Source: Allodiplogaster sudhausi (taxonomy: Eukaryota > Nematoda > Chromadorea > Rhabditida > Diplogasteridae). Taken from it: DNA of 64,000 nucleotides. The translations under genes and the position numbers were made by a program. Under the pieces are notes generated by a model. That model saw nothing but the letters and a program-made list of their open reading frames with translations, did no database searches and was not told the origin of the DNA. The stretch's first letter is position 1; each line of letters begins with the position of its first letter. The stretch is taken from NCBI GenBank assembly GCA_945643635.1, contig CALZFC010000101.1:1143501-1207500 (forward strand), in the 5' to 3' direction. Positions 12,453 to 25,796 of the stretch are shown here, in pieces.

Positions 12453-12792
12453 CGAGAGAGAGAGAGAGAAAGAGAGAGAGAGCGAGAGAGAGAGAGATAC
12501 AAGTCGGGCAGAGAAAGAGTGAATAGAGAGAAAGAGAGAAGGAGTGTTTTATTGAAGAAAGCGACAGACGAGGGCTACACCCCCCTGCATCTGGCGGTGC
12601 GGCGGCTGAAGCTGTCGCTGCTGGAGATGCTTGCGGATGTCGAGGCGGATGTCAATGCAAGAGATGGCAAGGGACGCACTCCTCTCATGCACGCCGTGGA
12701 CATGAACGACGCCGACATTGTCGCCTTTCTTCTCTCGGTCTGATGTTCACTCTTTCTCTCTCTCTCTCTCTCTCTCTCGCTCTCTCTCTCGT

Positions 12793-12834
<42 letters not shown>

Positions 12835-14385
12835 TCATGCTCCTTCTCCCTTTCTCCTTTTCTCGCATTCTCTTTTTTCTCCTTCTCTCTTTCTATCTTT
12901 CTCTCTTTCTTACTCTGTCCTTCCCCTTTTCCTCTCCGAAATACATTACCAAGGTTAGGTTTCCCTTTTTTATCCTCTGAAATGATTCAGAAGGGCTCGG
13001 ATCCCAATGTCGAAGACGTCGACGGAGAAACACCACTTCTTCTTGCGAACAAGGTTGCTTGTACTTTCTCACAATCTGTTTCACTGTATTGTACATTGTA
13101 CATGCATATGTACATGTACATGTATCTCACACTCACTCTTTCCCTCTCAGTCTCTCCCTCTCCCTATGTCTTTCTCTTTCTCTGCCTCTGTCTCTCACTC
13201 TCTCATAGTCTCTCCCTCTCGTTCTCTAGGTAGCCAACATGGTAGTGCTGGGTCTGCTGCTGGACGCGGGTGCAGACCCGAGAATGCAGACGAAGAGCGG
13301 AGCCTCGCTGGTGGATGTCGACAATGATCAAGTCCGCCGAATCATTGCCGGAGAGAGGTTCGAATGTATTTTCTCTCTCCTTCTCAATCATTTGATTGTA
13401 TAATGTTAAATGTTTTATTGAAATCTTTGACGAGTTATTATTAACTATTAGACATTTCATTTTTAAGAATATTTTGAGAATTCCTCAAGTCTTCAAAGAG
13501 GACGGCCTCGTGAAGCATAGAGCCGAACTCTTTGGCAAGTCGAGCGGGGTCGGTGGAGGTGAGGGGAGGAGGGGTGAAGAGGATGAAGAGGGAGGAGAGG
13601 TGGAAGAGGAGGAAGGGGAAGAGGAGAGAACTCACACTGACGACGGAGAGGATGATGGACCGTCCACCAGCACGGGCAGGGGCAGCAGGGGAGGCAGTCG
13701 TAGGACCGGCAAACACAACTCTGCATTCAGCAAGGGTGAGTGAGAGAGGAGAAGGGCTAGAAAGTAAGAGAGACAGAGAAAGAAGGGGAGTTAGAGAGAG
13801 GGAGATTTTGGAGGAGAGAGACGAACAAGGAAAACCAATGGTGGTAGACATTATTTTGAATATTTTTTTAAAAATTAATTTGTCTACCTGGTCTAGGTTG
13901 CTCTTAGGTTTATAATACCTAAAATATTTTTATACAATGTTTACAAAGTCTCTCACAGTAGTTTTTTTTTATGTTGCAAGCTGTATTTTGATGGCATAAG
14001 TTGGCTGAGTCCTTCCGTTGCAGACGACATCTCGTGCCTTGACTATCTGACTCGTCTGCGTCTCTCGAAGATCCTCGACGACGCGTCGAAATGGGAGTCG
14101 CTGGCTCGTGAGTTGGAGTGCTCGCATATGGTTGAACTCATCTCCATCTGCGCCTTTGACTCGTCGCCCACCATGATCTTTCTCGATCAGTTTGAGGTTT
14201 CCTCTTTCTCTCTATCACTTTCTCAGTTTCTCTCTTTCTTTTCTTTATCACACACACTCTCTCTCTCTCTCTCTCTCTCTCCGCAGCAATTGCCGGATGC
14301 GAAGATCTCTCGAGTGCGTGCTGCCCTGGAGCGTCTAAACGAGCAGCAGGCGGTCGACTTGATCGAGCAACGATTCGTGTATTGA
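10106..14385 (+). CDS. NF-kB p105/Relish-like protein: IPT, ankyrin repeats, death domain
   Basis: Exons 10106-10153 (tentative first exon), 10379-10570, 10734-10846, 11329-11451, 11604-11695, 11970-12103, 12317-12400, 12558-12737, 12991-13053, 13230-13357, 13479-13735, 14024-14196, 14287-14385; about 561 aa, all in phase. Order: Rel dimerisation (IPT/TIG) domain at about 25-117 (RLWLLLSQPPPSDVVVVF, then QVTLPFSY), about six ankyrin repeats at about 155-385 (GQTALHCAV, GYTPLHLAVRR, GRTPLMHAV, GETPLLLANK), an acidic Gly/Glu-rich linker (about 390-470), and a C-terminal death domain (WESLARELECSHMVELI). This is the p105 order. The DNA-binding N-terminal Rel domain (RFRYxCEG type) is not visible upstream. 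As drawn, the product could pair with or hold Rel proteins but not bind DNA. Translation could also begin at the ATG at 10379. Confidence 0.85.
10859..10996. mobile_element. MITE-like foldback in NF-kB-like intron
   Basis: About 138 bp with 47 bp terminal inverted repeats that differ at only a few bases. Each arm holds two copies of AGGCGTCCCAT. The centre holds two direct copies of ATGAAAAATAAAGG. It has no coding capacity and lies between exons 3 and 4. Confidence 0.8.
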
Positions 14386-15605
14386 ACTCTCGCGGAGCTT
14401 CTCATCCATGACTTGCATCAATTTTAATTCTTCTTATTATTTAATCCTTTGTACTCCCTCCTCTTTCTGTTTGTGTATTTTACTTTTGCACACGAATCAC
14501 ACTAACACATACATATTATATATTTAATTTAGAAAACGAATAGAAAAGAGTAGTGAATAGATTCGGCCCCATCGGATTCTTCCTGCGTGTGCTCATTCGA
14601 ACACTTACAATCTGGCTCATTTACACCTTATTCTTTTCCATTCTCTTTTTCCATGTATTGTACATAAATGAGATAAGCCCCGATACATTTCATATATTTT
14701 GTTCAATACCATTGATATTCATGTGCCATTTGCAAAGCAATCAGTCGAGTAAAGTCAACATATCCTCATGTACTTGACGGCATTTATGACCTCCATACGT
14801 ACATACATACATACAGTCCCGCCCATGATCTTGGTACCAAGGAGGGGTCTGAGGGGTTGGAGGGATGCTCGGTAATAACTATTTTTCTAGGAAAGAGTAA
14901 AATATTTTAAATGGTGCGTTAGTTTGCTTATAGAGAACGGATGCTTCTGATATCGGTAGGCGAATCTGCTCAGCTAATGATCATGCGTGATAACGTCTGA
15001 TTTATTGATTTCCGTTATCAATGATACAATCTCTAATTTTATTATTTAGGGGTGTGGGTAAGGACAAAATAATGGTACAGGAGAAATTCTCTCTCCTTTC
15101 TCCTCTCTCTCTCTCTATCTCTCTCTCACACTCTCTCTCCATTCTCTCTCTCTATCCCTCTCTCACATTCTCTCTCTCCTTTCTCTCTTTCTCGCCCATC
15201 GATCGCCCACTTCCATGTGATAGATCCCCGTGTATTCCATCAACACATTGGCCCGATACGCGCGAATAAAGTTTCTCTCTCTCTCTCTCACACTCTCTCT
15301 CTCTGTCACTCTCTCTCTCTCTCCTTTCTTTCTCTCTCTCTATCTCTATCTCTCCCTCTCTATCTCTCTCTCACTCTCTCTCACACTCTCTCTCTCCATT
15401 CTCTCTCTCTCTATCTCTCTCTCACACTCTCTCTTTCCTTTCTCTCTCTCTATCTCTCTCTCACTCTCTCACACTCTCTCTCACACTCTCTCTCTCCATT
15501 CTCTCTCTCTATCTCTCTCTCACACACTCTCTCTTTATCTCTCTCTCTCTCCCTCTCTATCTCTCTCTCTCTCACACTCTGTCTCTCTCCATTCTCTCTC
15601 TCTCT
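14386..15605. other. intergenic, mostly CT microsatellite
   Basis: AT-rich to about 15090, then dense CT tracts (about 15090-15190 and 15270-15605) with CTCACA variants. No gene. Confidence 0.6.
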
Positions 15606-15859
15606 CTCACCACATCTCATAATGGAGAGGATAAAGATGAAGAAATGTTCTGCGTGTTATCATCATGGCCTTTTGTCTTTGTCTTTATGTCGAAAATTGT
15701 TTTCAACTACGCTTTAACTCGGTGCTCATCTGTAGATAGAAACCGCGCAATTTTAACAATAATCATCCTGATGCAAGAAGGACGCGAATTTTAATTACAT
15801 CTTGCATCGTGTGGTCACGTACTCGAAGATGTTGTATGTATAATGTACAAGCGATATAG

Positions 15860-16095
15860 ATGGATCATTTATATATCTATCTCTCTCTCCTTTCTCTTCT
15901 CTCTCACACTCTCTCTCTCACACACACTCTCTCTCTCCATTCTCCTCTCGCTCACACTCTCTCTCACACACTCTATCTCTCTATCTCTCTCTCACACACT
16001 TTCTTACCTTTCTGTCTATCTCTCTCTCTATCTCTATCTCTATCTCGCTCTCTCTCCCTCTTTATCTCTCTCTCTCTCTCTCTATCTGTCTTGTT
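15860..16095. repeat. CT-rich microsatellite in left arm
   Basis: CTCTCT with CACA and TATCTC variants. Its mirror copy lies at 27025-27260. Confidence 0.8.
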
Positions 16096-16328
16096 CAAAA
16101 TACAATTACGATGCTACCAAATGAGAATGCATTGAATTTCAATGGGTATAAATTCATGCGTATTTATTCACTCAGAATCAGCGTCACAACGAATTATTGT
16201 GAATAGTTTCGGAAAGTACCCAAATCCTTTTAAAATTCCTGCTTTTAAAATCCTGAAACCATGTTCTTAGAAACATTCTCTGTCCACACCAACCAAGAAA
16301 AGGCCCATTTGAACATTGCGGTAAAAGA

Positions 16329-16839
<511 letters not shown>

Positions 16840-16873
16840 GCTTCATCTGCAAATCCAAACCCCAGAACCCAAC

Positions 16874-16889
16874 GGCCCTCTTTAGGGCC
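16874..16889 (+). terminator. histone 3' stem-loop, H3 left
   Basis: GGCCCTCTTTAGGGCC: 6 bp stem with a CTTT loop, preceded by CCAAC and followed by ACAA. This is the nematode form of the SLBP-binding hairpin. Confidence 0.97.
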
Positions 16890-17323
16890 ACAATCATATT
16901 CCCATCAGAATATTGCATAAAGCATTCGCTGAATAGCCTCATTTGAATAAAGATTTATTGGTAAGGACATTTAACGACAGCATTCTATGGAATTCGGGGA
17001 AAAAGGAATAAGTACTAGGATGTGATCTGGTTGTTGGCAATGCCATGTCAGTTCCATTGCCGTCACCTTTTGATATCTTTCTTTGCATTGTTCATTGAAT
17101 CCGTTTCTCGTAATGGCACGGAAAAACATCAGAAGTGGCGAGACATGAAAGGAAAACGATGAAGAGAGAAAAGGCTAGCAAAGATGGGGAAGAGACGTTG
17201 GAGAACGAGAGAGACGACAGAAAAAGAGACAATAGAGACGTTGGAAAAGAAGAGAGAGCACAGGTAACAGAGAAAAGTAACGTTCACCGTCTAGGCTGAC
17301 CCAGCAACGCCGACCTCGTAGTC
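16890..17323. other. H3-H2B spacer
   Basis: Spacer with a purine-rich stretch at 17150-17275. No gene. Confidence 0.5.
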
Positions 17324-17472
17324 TTTCCCGCCAGATTTCGGTTCAAAAGACGCAGAATGGTAATTTGCCAAGTGGGCGTGGCCAACAACGCGTGCTGACC
17401 ACGGGACTCATATAAAAAGGCGAGAGAGGAGAGCCGACCATCACTTGGAACGCCCAGCTACCGAGAGAAGCC
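17324..17472 (+). promoter_or_regulatory. H2B promoter, left arm
   Basis: E2F-like TTTCCCGC at 17324-17331, ACGCGTGCTGA at 17398-17408, TATAAAA at 17411-17417. Confidence 0.7.
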
Positions 17473-17844
17473 ATGCCACCGAAGCCGTCCGCGAAGGGAG
17501 CGAAGAAGGCAGCGAAGAGTCAGAAGGTCAAGAGGACCGGAGACAAGAAGAAGAGAAAGTCGAGGAAGGAGTCCTACGCCATCTACATCTACCGCGTCCT
17601 GAAGCAGGTCCACCCCGACACCGGAGTGTCCTCCAAGGCAATGTCCATCATGAACTCCTTCGTCAACGACGTATTCGAGCGCATCGCAGCCGAGGCCAGC
17701 CGACTCGCCCACTACAACAAGAGGTCCACCATCTCCTCTCGCGAAATCCAGACGGCTGTCCGTCTCATCCTCCCGGGAGAGCTCGCCAAGCACGCTGTCT
17801 CCGAAGGCACCAAGGCTGTCACCAAGTACACCTCCAGCAAGTAA
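17473..17844 (+). CDS. histone H2B, left arm
   Basis: Intronless, 123 aa. The N-terminus [15 protein letters not shown] is nematode-like. The core [20 protein letters not shown], the end of the fold ([18 protein letters not shown]) and the TSSK terminus are canonical. TATA box 60 bases upstream, 3' hairpin 56 bases downstream. Confidence 0.99.
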   Translation: MPPKPSAKGAKKAAKSQKVKRTGDKKKRKSRKESYAIYIYRVLKQVHPDTGVSSKAMSIMNSFVNDVFERIAAEASRLAHYNKRSTISSREIQTAVRLILPGELAKHAVSEGTKAVTKYTSSK

Positions 17845-17899
17845 TCTGTGAAAGCAGGTTGCTTGCTCGGTGGTGAACACCCAAACCCCAGAACCCAAC

Positions 17900-17915
17900 G
17901 GCCCTCTTTAGGGCC
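17900..17915 (+). terminator. histone 3' stem-loop, H2B left
   Basis: Same 16-base hairpin, preceded by the shared AACCCCAGAACCCAAC. Confidence 0.97.
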
Positions 17916-18182
17916 ACAATCCAGTTCCTATCGTACGAGTACTTTTTAGGATTATTAGCATAAATGTCCAGAATTATGATCACAGTTTTGTGGCCTTTTC
18001 GAGGCACAATATAAATTTGTAGATTTCAGTTTGTTAAGATTGTATAAGTTTAGTTAAGCAGGGGTTCGAGCTGTTGGAACTTCTAACTTCTCAAACGAAG
18101 CATAATATCACAACAATTTCTCTTCGGGTATGTGCTGAGGTACATTTTATGTTCCTAAGCCGAGACAACCACGCAGACCTTC

Positions 18183-18196
18183 GGCCCTCTAGGGCC
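18183..18196 (+). other. orphan degenerate histone hairpin, left arm
   Basis: GGCCCTCTAGGGCC followed by ACAATCCAGTACG. The stem is intact but the loop has lost two T. It has no histone gene in front of it, and its downstream bases match those after the H2B hairpin, so it is probably the remnant of a duplicated 3' end. Confidence 0.75.
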
Positions 18197-18386
18197 ACAA
18201 TCCAGTACGAATACTTGGGATTTTGGGGGATTTTACATTCACCGTTTTCTGGCTTTGTCAATGACCAATTGTAATTTTGTCAGGTTTTGTATTTGTTCTG
18301 CAGGAAGACTAGAGAATATGATTGCCGGTTATGTAGCAAGGTATTCCATCTATTTTTTTGCATTTGCTTCGAACCCAAAGCAGTGT

Positions 18387-18575
18387 CCGCGCGTGGTAAA
18401 TCATAGGCTTTCCCGCTTAGTTTCGAAAAGGACGCCATCTCCGCTTCTCTCCGTCTCTTAAATTTTCACTCTCTCTCTCTAAATGGGCGTGGTTATCACA
18501 ACAATACGGCCTATAAAAGCCTGGTCTCGCCCTTCCTCGCCATCTCAGTTCATCCGAGCAAGCGAAGCAGTCATC
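18387..18575 (+). promoter_or_regulatory. H2A promoter, left arm
   Basis: CCGCGCGTGGTA at 18387-18398, E2F-like TTTCCCGC at 18409-18416, TATAAAAG at 18512-18519. Confidence 0.7.
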
Positions 18576-18959
18576 ATGTCTGGACGTGGCAAGGGAGGAA
18601 AAGCGAAGGCCGGCGGTAAGGCGAAGTCGCGTTCCTCGCGGGCCGGACTCCAGTTCCCGGTCGGTCGTCTGCACCGCATGCTGCGCAAGGGCAACTACGC
18701 GCAGCGAGTGGGCGCCGGCGCCCCGGTGTACCTGGCGGCCGTCCTCGAGTACCTCGCGGCTGAAGTCCTCGAGCTGGCTGGCAACGCCGCCCGCGACAAC
18801 AAGAAGACCAGAATCAACCCGCGCCATCTTCAGCTCGCCGTCCGCAACGACGAGGAGCTGAACAAGCTCCTCTCCGGGGTCACCATCGCCCAGGGCGGAG
18901 TGCTCCCCAACATCAACGCCGTTCTTCTCCCCAAGAAGACGGCAGGCGACAAGGAATGA
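18576..18959 (+). CDS. histone H2A, left arm
   Basis: Intronless, 127 aa (same length as the Caenorhabditis protein). [20 protein letters not shown] start, [17 protein letters not shown], acidic patch with NDEELNKLL, tail [11 protein letters not shown]. An upstream in-frame ATG at 18483 lies before the TATA box and is not the start. Confidence 0.99.
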   Translation: MSGRGKGGKAKAGGKAKSRSSRAGLQFPVGRLHRMLRKGNYAQRVGAGAPVYLAAVLEYLAAEVLELAGNAARDNKKTRINPRHLQLAVRNDEELNKLLSGVTIAQGGVLPNINAVLLPKKTAGDKE

Positions 18960-19000
18960 GCTGCAGCTCTTACTGAGCCAACCAAACCCCAGAACCCAAC

Positions 19001-19016
19001 GGCCCTCTTTAGGGCC
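19001..19016 (+). terminator. histone 3' stem-loop, H2A left
   Basis: Same 16-base hairpin as the H3 gene, 42 bases after the stop. Confidence 0.97.
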
Positions 19017-19398
19017 ACAATCGCGTTCTAAACTGCTTGCAGTGCTCTCCTTGGGAATTGAGAATTGGGTTGCTGAGCCGTTGGATAAATTGTGTTTCAG
19101 AGGACTGGTCGTGGCAAAGTTGATGTAAATGTCTAGATGTCTTGTTCTAAACTGTTGAGAGAGTTCTCTTCTTCGATGTGGTTTCTTTCTCCGAGCAGAA
19201 TTTGCTCAATACATAATAGAGGAGCGTTGAATGAGTTGTTCCCGCTGTGGACCATCTAATGAGGTCTCTTCGATGTATGTTTTCCTACTTTGGTATCATG
19301 TAAACTGCATGAGAAGAATTGTGCAAACCGGCATGAACCGACGACAAAAGTGTTGAAAACTTTTTTGTGCCCCCTTTTGAAATCTGTAAGATTGGGTG

Positions 19399-19818
<420 letters not shown>

Positions 19819-19864
19819 GAAGCTTCTCTTCTGTTCAGAGAACGACCAAACCCCAGAACCCAAC

Positions 19865-19880
19865 GGCCCTCTTTAGGGCC
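19865..19880 (+). terminator. histone 3' stem-loop, H4 left
   Basis: Same 16-base hairpin, 46 bases after the stop. Confidence 0.97.
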
Positions 19881-20843
19881 ACAATCTTCCAATCAAGCCT
19901 TGTCTGTTTCATGAGCTTTTTCTCAGGATAAAGAGATTGATGTTCGCTCTGCTGTTTGTGTATATTTCGGACATGGATTGAGATATATCAAACGCTGATG
20001 ATCTCCAGAGAAGATTGAAAGTAGACCGTCTATCAGTAGGTGGTGAAGTAAGAAATATAGTTCGAAAGTTCCTCTATTTGTGCCCTTGGGTTTATTCAAA
20101 GAACTACAAACAGCTGCTTACAAGTGCAGGTTAACATTTGGGAATCCCCAATTCTAACGATCAAATGTTGAAATATGAAGACATAAACAGAGTATTCTCG
20201 GCTTTTATATGAGTTCGTCTTCATGCAGACAGTTACTACCCATGCCGGAAGCTAAATAGACGGCGTTTTTAAATCCCTTAGTCTCATCCCCTGTGCAGTC
20301 CCTCCCTCTCTCCCATTCCCCCTGCCTGTCATACCCGAGTAAGATGGAACCAGATCGAAAAGTGGAGAGGACTGCTTGGTCCCCCTCCTCTTCCTCTCTC
20401 GTCCACTTATATTAGATTGCAATTGCTGGCAAGACAAGACCAGCCGAGGAGTTAGAAGTAATGTTTCTTGAGCAGTAGAGTCAACAAGGTTCAAGGAAGT
20501 CTTTTATATGATTTGTATGCAGAGAGGAAAACAACATAAAAGTAAAGAAAACATTACATCATTGCACACAATCTAAACTGATTATACATCCTGTAAAATT
20601 CACAAGGCAACCCATTATATCCACCTTTAACAGAATACATTCGAAGAAATGGATAAGCAAACGGAAACCAACCATACCAGCAGAATCAATTATTTTATGT
20701 ACAGAAAGCAAAGGTTTTGACTAATCTTGGTTTAACATAAACCATTCCTCCTATTAGCATACTCATGTAGACCCGTGAGCAATTCACGTACCCTAGTAAC
20801 TTCAATTACCAGAAGAATATCAAAAGGATGACTACCGTACCCC
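19881..20843. other. spacer after H4, left arm
   Basis: AT-rich, includes the 3' flank of the minus-strand gene ending at 20844. TATAAAA-like strings near 20200 and 20500 have no clear gene. The mirror copy is 22277-23239. Confidence 0.5.
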
Positions 20844-21658
20844 TCACAACTGCTGCCCAATCTCGACTTCATTGGCGACAGACATGTACATGTTCAGTGC
20901 AGAAACAACATACTTGGGTCGATTGGGAGGAAGGGGAGAATCGGGGAGGGAGTTCTCTTCCAGTGCTACGGAAGCCGTTGACTGCGCTTGCACTTCGCTG
21001 CACGTCCTGCAAAGTAGACTCATCAGCACAGATCACATCTTTTTTTTCATTTTTGACCGTATCGGATAACGGATCTGACTATACTGGTAATCACGTCTCT
21101 GGTCTGTCTTCGCAACTTTCCTACGAAGAGGAAAGCAAGCGTTTATCACAGCTTGTAACGGTAAAACAGAAACTTCTCAACAAATCATCATTCTTCATTT
21201 CTACGAATCATAATGAAAATAACCCTCAAGATTTCCTTCCGTTTCCGCCTGGCCTCGGAGTACTTGGCATATCGATCAGCTCGCTCCGCCTCTGTCCACG
21301 AAGCACGTATCTCACGAGAGACAAGAACGAATTCTGGAATCACATCATGGCAAAGGATTCTCATGGTTACCCTATAGTATGAGCAAAAAAAAAGAAAAGA
21401 GAAGCTTCACTCACCAATTTTTCAAACTATACAAACTTCTAAACTTTCAATAATATATAAGATGAATGATAAGAAGAATGAAAGGTGGAATACTTTTCTA
21501 GTTCGATGAGAACGGGTCGAGTGGCGAGTTTCTCCATTCGGCGACGGCGGCGAGCTTCGCGCTCCTGGAAAACGGAACACTTTTTATCTTCCTTATCAGA
21601 CGGTTAAAAAGAAACCTTTGCCAACTCGGCTTCGTACGCAGATGCTGACAGCAACTTC
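20844..21658 (-). CDS. 3' exons of an unrecognised gene at the palindrome centre
   Basis: Minus-strand exons 21658-21616, 21564-21494, 21371-21224, about 21107-21058, 21006-20844. The first three are joined in phase; the start of the fourth is uncertain (the acceptor at 21121 puts it out of frame, one at 21108 keeps the frame). The product is a basic, probably coiled-coil segment (EREARRRRRMEKLA, ASWTEAERADRYAKYSEARR, KRKEIL) followed by a proline-containing tail ending [15 protein letters not shown] do not recognise the family. No 5' exon or start codon is seen: 21659-21749 is short spacer and beyond it lies the copied H4 promoter, so the gene was probably cut when the palindrome formed. Its last exon crosses the arm boundary at 20992. 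Confidence 0.6.
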
Positions 21659-21749
21659 CTGTAAAAAGAAATTTGTGACATCTCAAAATGAATTACAGTA
21701 TGTAACTTAATCGATAATGCTAGGGCTGATTGAGTGACTCAATCAACCT

Positions 21750-22276
<527 letters not shown>

Positions 22277-23239
22277 GGGGTACGGTAGTCATCCTTTTGA
22301 TATTCTTCTGGTAATTGAAGTTACTAGGGTACGTGAATTGCTCACGGGTCTACATGAGTATGCTAATAGGAGGAATGGTTTATGTTAAACCAAGATTAGT
22401 CAAAACCTTTGCTTTCTGTACATAAAATAATTGATTCTGCTGGTATGGTTGGTTTCCGTTTGCTTATCCATTTCTTCGAATGTATTCTGTTAAAGGTGGA
22501 TATAATGGGTTGCCTTGTGAATTTTACAGGATGTATAATCAGTTTAGATTGTGTGCAATGATGTAATGTTTTCTTTACTTTTATGTTGTTTTCCTCTCTG
22601 CATACAAATCATATAAAAGACTTCCTTGAACCTTGTTGACTCTACTGCTCAAGAAACATTACTTCTAACTCCTCGGCTGGTCTTGTCTTGCCAGCAATTG
22701 CAATCTAATATAAGTGGACGAGAGAGGAAGAGGAGGGGGACCAAGCAGTCCTCTCCACTTTTCGATCTGGTTCCATCTTACTCGGGTATGACAGGCAGGG
22801 GGAATGGGAGAGAGGGAGGGACTGCACAGGGGATGAGACTAAGGGATTTAAAAACGCCGTCTATTTAGCTTCCGGCATGGGTAGTAACTGTCTGCATGAA
22901 GACGAACTCATATAAAAGCCGAGAATACTCTGTTTATGTCTTCATATTTCAACATTTGATCGTTAGAATTGGGGATTCCCAAATGTTAACCTGCACTTGT
23001 AAGCAGCTGTTTGTAGTTCTTTGAATAAACCCAAGGGCACAAATAGAGGAACTTTCGAACTATATTTCTTACTTCACCACCTACTGATAGACGGTCTACT
23101 TTCAATCTTCTCTGGAGATCATCAGCGTTTGATATATCTCAATCCATGTCCGAAATATACACAAACAGCAGAGCGAACATCAATCTCTTTATCCTGAGAA
23201 AAAGCTCATGAAACAGACAAGGCTTGATTGGAAGATTGT
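22277..23239. other. spacer before H4, right arm
   Basis: Mirror of 19881-20843. No gene seen. Confidence 0.5.
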
Positions 23240-23255
23240 GGCCCTAAAGAGGGCC
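23240..23255 (-). terminator. histone 3' stem-loop, H4 right
   Basis: Mirror copy of the hairpin at 19865-19880. Confidence 0.97.
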
Positions 23256-23301
23256 GTTGGGTTCTGGGGTTTGGTCGTTCTCTGAACAGAAGAGAAGCTT
23301 C

Positions 23302-23721
<420 letters not shown>

Positions 23722-24103
23722 CACCCAATCTTACAGATTTCAAAAGGGGGCACAAAAAAGTTTTCAACACTTTTGTCGTCGGTTCATGCCGGTTTGCACA
23801 ATTCTTCTCATGCAGTTTACATGATACCAAAGTAGGAAAACATACATCGAAGAGACCTCATTAGATGGTCCACAGCGGGAACAACTCATTCAACGCTCCT
23901 CTATTATGTATTGAGCAAATTCTGCTCGGAGAAAGAAACCACATCGAAGAAGAGAACTCTCTCAACAGTTTAGAACAAGACATCTAGACATTTACATCAA
24001 CTTTGCCACGACCAGTCCTCTGAAACACAATTTATCCAACGGCTCAGCAACCCAATTCTCAATTCCCAAGGAGAGCACTGCAAGCAGTTTAGAACGCGAT
24101 TGT

Positions 24104-24119
24104 GGCCCTAAAGAGGGCC
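24104..24119 (-). terminator. histone 3' stem-loop, H2A right
   Basis: Mirror of 19001-19016. Confidence 0.97.
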
Positions 24120-24160
24120 GTTGGGTTCTGGGGTTTGGTTGGCTCAGTAAGAGCTGCAGC

Positions 24161-24544
24161 TCATTCCTTGTCGCCTGCCGTCTTCTTGGGGAGAAGAACG
24201 GCGTTGATGTTGGGGAGCACTCCGCCCTGGGCGATGGTGACCCCGGAGAGGAGCTTGTTCAGCTCCTCGTCGTTGCGGACGGCGAGCTGAAGATGGCGCG
24301 GGTTGATTCTGGTCTTCTTGTTGTCGCGGGCGGCGTTGCCAGCCAGCTCGAGGACTTCAGCCGCGAGGTACTCGAGGACGGCCGCCAGGTACACCGGGGC
24401 GCCGGCGCCCACTCGCTGCGCGTAGTTGCCCTTGCGCAGCATGCGGTGCAGACGACCGACCGGGAACTGGAGTCCGGCCCGCGAGGAACGCGACTTCGCC
24501 TTACCGCCGGCCTTCGCTTTTCCTCCCTTGCCACGTCCAGACAT
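24161..24544 (-). CDS. histone H2A, right arm
   Basis: Mirror copy of 18576-18959, same 127 aa protein. Confidence 0.99.
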   Translation of the reverse strand: MSGRGKGGKAKAGGKAKSRSSRAGLQFPVGRLHRMLRKGNYAQRVGAGAPVYLAAVLEYLAAEVLELAGNAARDNKKTRINPRHLQLAVRNDEELNKLLSGVTIAQGGVLPNINAVLLPKKTAGDKE

Positions 24545-24733
24545 GATGACTGCTTCGCTTGCTCGGATGAACTGAGATGGCGAGGAAGGGCGAGACCAGG
24601 CTTTTATAGGCCGTATTGTTGTGATAACCACGCCCATTTAGAGAGAGAGAGTGAAAATTTAAGAGACGGAGAGAAGCGGAGATGGCGTCCTTTTCGAAAC
24701 TAAGCGGGAAAGCCTATGATTTACCACGCGCGG
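24545..24733 (-). promoter_or_regulatory. H2A promoter, right arm
   Basis: Mirror of 18387-18575. Confidence 0.7.
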
Positions 24734-24923
24734 ACACTGCTTTGGGTTCGAAGCAAATGCAAAAAAATAGATGGAATACCTTGCTACATAACCGGCAATC
24801 ATATTCTCTAGTCTTCCTGCAGAACAAATACAAAACCTGACAAAATTACAATTGGTCATTGACAAAGCCAGAAAACGGTGAATGTAAAATCCCCCAAAAT
24901 CCCAAGTATTCGTACTGGATTGT

Positions 24924-24937
24924 GGCCCTAGAGGGCC
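24924..24937 (-). other. orphan degenerate histone hairpin, right arm
   Basis: Mirror of 18183-18196. Confidence 0.75.
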
Positions 24938-25204
24938 GAAGGTCTGCGTGGTTGTCTCGGCTTAGGAACATAAAATGTACCTCAGCACATACCCGAAGAG
25001 AAATTGTTGTGATATTATGCTTCGTTTGAGAAGTTAGAAGTTCCAACAGCTCGAACCCCTGCTTAACTAAACTTATACAATCTTAACAAACTGAAATCTA
25101 CAAATTTATATTGTGCCTCGAAAAGGCCACAAAACTGTGATCATAATTCTGGACATTTATGCTAATAATCCTAAAAAGTACTCGTACGATAGGAACTGGA
25201 TTGT

Positions 25205-25220
25205 GGCCCTAAAGAGGGCC
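25205..25220 (-). terminator. histone 3' stem-loop, H2B right
   Basis: Mirror of 17900-17915. Confidence 0.97.
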
Positions 25221-25275
25221 GTTGGGTTCTGGGGTTTGGGTGTTCACCACCGAGCAAGCAACCTGCTTTCACAGA

Positions 25276-25647
25276 TTACTTGCTGGAGGTGTACTTGGTG
25301 ACAGCCTTGGTGCCTTCGGAGACAGCGTGCTTGGCGAGCTCTCCCGGGAGGATGAGACGGACAGCCGTCTGGATTTCGCGAGAGGAGATGGTGGACCTCT
25401 TGTTGTAGTGGGCGAGTCGGCTGGCCTCGGCTGCGATGCGCTCGAATACGTCGTTGACGAAGGAGTTCATGATGGACATTGCCTTGGAGGACACTCCGGT
25501 GTCGGGGTGGACCTGCTTCAGGACGCGGTAGATGTAGATGGCGTAGGACTCCTTCCTCGACTTTCTCTTCTTCTTGTCTCCGGTCCTCTTGACCTTCTGA
25601 CTCTTCGCTGCCTTCTTCGCTCCCTTCGCGGACGGCTTCGGTGGCAT
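25276..25647 (-). CDS. histone H2B, right arm
   Basis: Mirror copy of 17473-17844, same 123 aa protein. Confidence 0.99.
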   Translation of the reverse strand: MPPKPSAKGAKKAAKSQKVKRTGDKKKRKSRKESYAIYIYRVLKQVHPDTGVSSKAMSIMNSFVNDVFERIAAEASRLAHYNKRSTISSREIQTAVRLILPGELAKHAVSEGTKAVTKYTSSK

Positions 25648-25796
25648 GGCTTCTCTCGGTAGCTGGGCGTTCCAAGTGATGGTCGGCTCTCCTCTCTCGC
25701 CTTTTTATATGAGTCCCGTGGTCAGCACGCGTTGTTGGCCACGCCCACTTGGCAAATTACCATTCTGCGTCTTTTGAACCGAAATCTGGCGGGAAA
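25648..25796 (-). promoter_or_regulatory. H2B promoter, right arm
   Basis: Mirror of 17324-17472. Confidence 0.7.

Noticed and set aside
20200..20520. snRNA or spliced-leader RNA gene in the histone arm
   Set aside because: TATAAAA-like strings are present, but no Sm site with flanking stems or leader sequence was found.
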